The position numbers and the translations under genes were made by a program. A stretch of DNA of 64,000 nucleotides, from the NCBI RefSeq assembly GCF_013177735.1, contig NZ_WOEZ01000050.1, positions 1 through 64,000 on the forward strand. Reading direction: 5' to 3'. Positions 61,560 through 64,000 of the stretch are shown here, in pieces. Origin of the DNA: Paraburkholderia elongata (lineage in GTDB: Bacteria; Pseudomonadota; Gammaproteobacteria; Burkholderiales; Burkholderiaceae). Positions within the stretch are counted from its first letter, which is position 1. Every line of letters begins with the position of its first letter. Below the pieces are notes generated by a model. It saw only the letters and a program-made list of their open reading frames with translations. It did no database searches and was not told the DNA's origin.

Positions 61560-62909
61560 TCAATGCGCGATGACGCCTGTCACGAACTGTGCGTCGTCGG
61601 GATGTGCGCGCCGCATCAGCAGCATCACGAGCGCCGCCAGCACGACCGGCACGCTGACGAACAGGTAGGTCTGCGCGACGCCCATGCCGCTCGCCACCAA
61701 CGTCCCGACGATCACAGGCCCCGTCGCGCCGCCGAGCCGGCCGGCCGCCAGCCCGTAGCCGACGCCGGTCGAGCGGATCGCGGTCGGATAACCCATCGCC
61801 GCGATGGCAATCAGACCGGCCGTTGCGCCGCCGACGAAGAGCCCCGTCAAGCCCGAGAACAGCGACACGAGTGCGGTATGCGGGGCCGCGACGCCGGTGC
61901 AGCCCACCATCACCGCGCCGCACACGAAGATGAGCGCCGGAAAGCGATGCGTGCCGAGCCGCTCCATCAACTTGCCGGCCGCCGCCACGCCGATCATCCC
62001 GCCGACGTTGTTCCATGCCATCACGATCGATGCGTCGGCCACCGACATTCCCGCCGACTTCAGCAACGTGCTGGTCCACGCGAGCACCGCAATCAGCGCG
62101 AGAAAATTGAGGAAGAAGGCGATCCACAGCAGCGCGGTGAACGACGCGCGCCCTTCCCTGAACAGATGAAGCATCGGCAACCCTCTGGTCTCGTGCTCGT
62201 GCGTCACGTAGTGCACGGCGTCCGAGGTACCGCTGCCAACCGTCACGCCGAGACGCGACAGGATCCGCGACACACGTTTTTCCGATGCGCCCGTCAGAAT
62301 CAGAAAGCGCACCGACTCCGGCACCAGCAGCACGACCACCAGCGCCGCGGCGATCGGCACGATGCCGCTCAGGTAGAACATCGACTTCCAGCCGTACGCC
62401 GGAATCAGCGCGCTCCCCGCGAAGCCCGCGACCACGCCGCCCGCCGGAATGGCCGCCCACAGCAGCGACGCGACCCGTGCCCGCAGACGTTGCGACACAT
62501 ACTCGGTGGTGAGGCTGACGAAACACGGCGCCGCCCCGCCGAGCCCGAGGCCTGTGACGACGCGCAACAGCAGCAACGAATGGAAGCTCGATGCCTGCAC
62601 GGTAGCGAGCGATGCGAACCCGAACAGCAGCGTGCACAGCACCAGAATCGACTTGCGGCCGAAGCGGTCGGCGAGCGGCCCGAAAGCCAGCGCGCCGATC
62701 ATGAAGCCAAATTCGGAGCCCGCGAACACGGGGCCCAGTTGCGTCGGCAACAGCTTGAGATCGGCGGCGAGCAACGGCGCGCTGAGACCCATCGTTTGAA
62801 TGTTCGCGCCGTCCATCAGCGCGATGACGAAACACACGGCAAACACGAGTAGTTGAAACGCGCCGAACGGGCGCGCATCGATGACGTCATCGACGAGCAC
62901 GGTTTTCAT
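61560..62909 (-). CDS. MFS transporter, aromatic acid:H+ symporter (AAHS) type
   Basis: 449 residues from ATG 62909 (AGGAGA upstream). Twelve helices; AAHS features: VIALMDGANIQTMGLSAPLL in helix 1 with the conserved Asp, EFGFMIGALAFGPLADRFGR between helices 2 and 3, RVVTGLGLGGAAPCFVSLTT, and a long central loop. Resembles PcaK-type importers of 4-hydroxybenzoate and related acids. It lies downstream of an SDR and a HisD-family dehydrogenase on the same strand. Confidence 0.88.
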   Translation of the reverse strand: MKTVLVDDVIDARPFGAFQLLVFAVCFVIALMDGANIQTMGLSAPLLAADLKLLPTQLGPVFAGSEFGFMIGALAFGPLADRFGRKSILVLCTLLFGFASLATVQASSFHSLLLLRVVTGLGLGGAAPCFVSLTTEYVSQRLRARVASLLWAAIPAGGVVAGFAGSALIPAYGWKSMFYLSGIVPIAAALVVVLLVPESVRFLILTGASEKRVSRILSRLGVTVGSGTSDAVHYVTHEHETRGLPMLHLFREGRASFTALLWIAFFLNFLALIAVLAWTSTLLKSAGMSVADASIVMAWNNVGGMIGVAAAGKLMERLGTHRFPALIFVCGAVMVGCTGVAAPHTALVSLFSGLTGLFVGGATAGLIAIAAMGYPTAIRSTGVGYGLAAGRLGGATGPVIVGTLVASGMGVAQTYLFVSVPVVLAALVMLLMRRAHPDDAQFVTGVIAH

Positions 62910-62966
62910 GAAATGTCTCCTGATGTTGTGTAATGCGTTTGCGAGAAGCCGCATGGGAAGGGCCAA

Positions 62967-63719
62967 TCAGCGCAGCGGGCGGCCTCCATCGACCGGAAGC
63001 GCAACACCGGTGGTAAAACGCAACAGCGTTGCGGCGGCAATCACGGCCTGGGCGACCTCCTCAGGTGTCGCGAGCCGTCCGAGCACGGTCGCCGCGGCCT
63101 GCTCGTCGCGCCAGCTCGCATCGAGCGAGCGCACGAACTCCGTGTCGATCAAACCCGGCGACACCGACAGCACGCGAATGTCCGGACCCAGCGCGCGCGC
63201 GAGCGAAGCGGTCAGATTGTCGAGCGCCGCTTTCGAGGCGCAATACATGACGTTGCTGCCCATCGCGGTCTTCGCGGCAATCGACGAAATGTTCACGACG
63301 AGACCGTCGCGATGCGCCGCGAGCCACGGGCGAAACGCGCGGATCGCGGCGAACGGACCGCGCACGTTGGTCGCGAGGATGTCGTCGATCAACGTGTCAG
63401 TCAGTCCGTCGAGATCGTCGTGCGGCACGAACTGGGTCGTGCCCGCGCAGTTCACCAGGATGTCGACGCGCCCTGACCTTGCGCCGATCAGTCCGGCAGC
63501 CTCCTTAAGCGCCGCCGGATCGGTGACGGGCAAATGCACGGCGAAGTGCCCGCTGCCGGGCAATTCGCTGGCGAGCGCCGCGGCAGCGTCCTGCGAGCGG
63601 TGGTAGCCGAGCGCAACGGTCGCACCGTGCGCGGCGAGCGCGCGGCAGATCGCGGAACCGAGGCCGCCCGCGGCCCCGGTCACCGCCGCAACCTTGCCTG
63701 TGAGGAGCGGAGTGTTCAT
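62967..63719 (-). CDS. SDR-family oxidoreductase
   Basis: 250 residues: TGAAGGLGSAICRALAAHG near residue 15, VNCAGTTQFVPHDD (NAG changed to CAG), Ser in VNISSIAAKTAMGS, YCASKAALDN (Tyr/Lys) and GVALPVDGGRPLR. It starts 7 bp after the HisD-family stop, so the two are one transcription unit, followed by the MFS gene. Working with the dehydrogenase it may oxidise a polyol or sulfonated diol; substrate unknown. Confidence 0.88.
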   Translation of the reverse strand: MNTPLLTGKVAAVTGAAGGLGSAICRALAAHGATVALGYHRSQDAAAALASELPGSGHFAVHLPVTDPAALKEAAGLIGARSGRVDILVNCAGTTQFVPHDDLDGLTDTLIDDILATNVRGPFAAIRAFRPWLAAHRDGLVVNISSIAAKTAMGSNVMYCASKAALDNLTASLARALGPDIRVLSVSPGLIDTEFVRSLDASWRDEQAAATVLGRLATPEEVAQAVIAAATLLRFTTGVALPVDGGRPLR

Positions 63720-63726
63720 GCCGCTC

Positions 63727-64000
63727 TCACACCTGCGCGTCGGCGTGCTTGCCGTAACGGCGCACGCGCAGATCGGCCTGCTCCTTGTGGCCCGCGAAGC
63801 CTTCGAGCGCGCACAGCCGCGAACAGTATTCGCCGACCAGCGCGGACGCTTCGTCGGTCAGCACGCGCTGATACGTGCAGGTCTTGATAAATTTGCCGAC
63901 CCACAAGCCACCCGTGAAGCGCGCGGACTTCATCGTCGGGAGCGTGTGGTTCGTGCCGATCACCTTGTCGCCGTATGACACGTTAGTGCGCGCGCCGAGG
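63727..64000 (-). CDS. HisD-family dehydrogenase, C-terminal part (cut by window end)
   Basis: The last ~90 residues of a histidinol dehydrogenase-like protein: [20 protein letters not shown] (conserved His), [20 protein letters not shown] and [20 protein letters not shown]. The frame is open to the window edge. The TGGLWVGKF segment is unlike biosynthetic HisD and like catabolic relatives such as sulfopropanediol 3-dehydrogenase (HpsN). The adjacent SDR and MFS support a catabolic role. The N-terminus lies outside the window. Confidence 0.8.
   Translation of the reverse strand, partial: LGARTNVSYGDKVIGTNHTLPTMKSARFTGGLWVGKFIKTCTYQRVLTDEASALVGEYCSRLCALEGFAGHKEQADLRVRRYGKHADAQV

Noticed and set aside
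61563..62852. Plus-strand open frame of 429 codons
   Set aside because: Antisense of the AAHS-type transporter; composition is Arg/His-rich with no domain.
1..64000. CRISPR array, tRNA, rRNA, prophage structural genes or a toxin-antitoxin pair
   Set aside because: No regularly spaced direct repeats, no cloverleaf-like or rRNA sequences, and no phage or toxin families were recognised while reading.

Overview
The window is GC-rich DNA from a Burkholderiaceae-type betaproteobacterium (Burkholderia, Paraburkholderia or Caballeronia are most likely). The indicators are several Gram-negative porins with the typical SVTLYG...DAG start, DUF4148 small exported proteins, IS3, IS6 and probable IS630 remnants, and a high density of LysR, GntR, TetR and AraC regulators. 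No tRNA, rRNA, ribosomal, replication or conjugation gene was seen. It reads as accessory catabolic DNA of a secondary chromosome or megaplasmid.

Layout. 0-5.2 kb: a small membrane protein, frameshifted GST and isochorismatase-type genes, a LysR regulator and a DUF3300 protein. 5.6-9.0 kb: a LysR gene divergent from an SDR remnant, an SDR, a DUF427 protein and a second SDR. 9.4-14.4 kb (minus): a CocE-type hydrolase, an enoyl-CoA hydratase, a broken acyl-CoA ligase and a TfdB-like phenol monooxygenase, probably an aromatic catabolism operon. 14.9-18.5 kb: two SDRs, DoxX, a porin and IS3 scraps. 18.6-25.1 kb: a decayed glutathione transferase, FAA hydrolase, GntR, SnoaL-like protein, an IS630-like mini-element, an extradiol dioxygenase, a RutE-like nitroreductase and a Tat-exported NTF2-like protein.

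25.2-36.3 kb is the most coherent and unusual block: an MFS transporter, a frameshifted 2-hydroxyacid dehydrogenase, then a tight plus-strand run of LeuC-like and LeuD-like hydratase subunits, an isocitrate-lyase/PEP-mutase-family lyase, a BKACE (beta-keto acid cleavage enzyme), an enoyl-CoA hydratase and a class III CoA-transferase, followed by a porin and a GntR (FCD) regulator. Sites fitting the FadR-subfamily consensus TNGTNNNACNA lie upstream of both the transporter and the hydratase operon. The enzyme order suggests hydration of a methylated unsaturated dicarboxylate, aldol-type cleavage, and CoA-dependent processing of the products. The substrate is unknown.

36.4-48.5 kb: ETF-QO and porin remnants joined head to tail, a glutathionyl-hydroquinone reductase overlapped with a luciferase-like monooxygenase, a membrane 2Fe-2S adenylate/guanylate cyclase, a cupredoxin, a phosphoesterase remnant, and a field of small exported proteins. 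Four of the promoters in that field share the pattern GGGAATA-N17-GTYTAC, which looks like an ECF sigma factor regulon. 48.7-54.2 kb: a dihydroxyacetophenone-dioxygenase-like cupin, an epoxide-hydrolase-like enzyme, a hydroxyacyl-CoA dehydrogenase, an AraC regulator and a porin. 54.5-64 kb: MFS, ALDH with its TetR regulator and a clear operator, LysR/IS6/TetR remnants, a porin, an aromatic-acid MFS, an SDR and the end of a HisD-family dehydrogenase.

About fifteen broken genes, many with internal deletions or chimeric junctions, mark this as a region undergoing heavy rearrangement and decay around intact catabolic islands.
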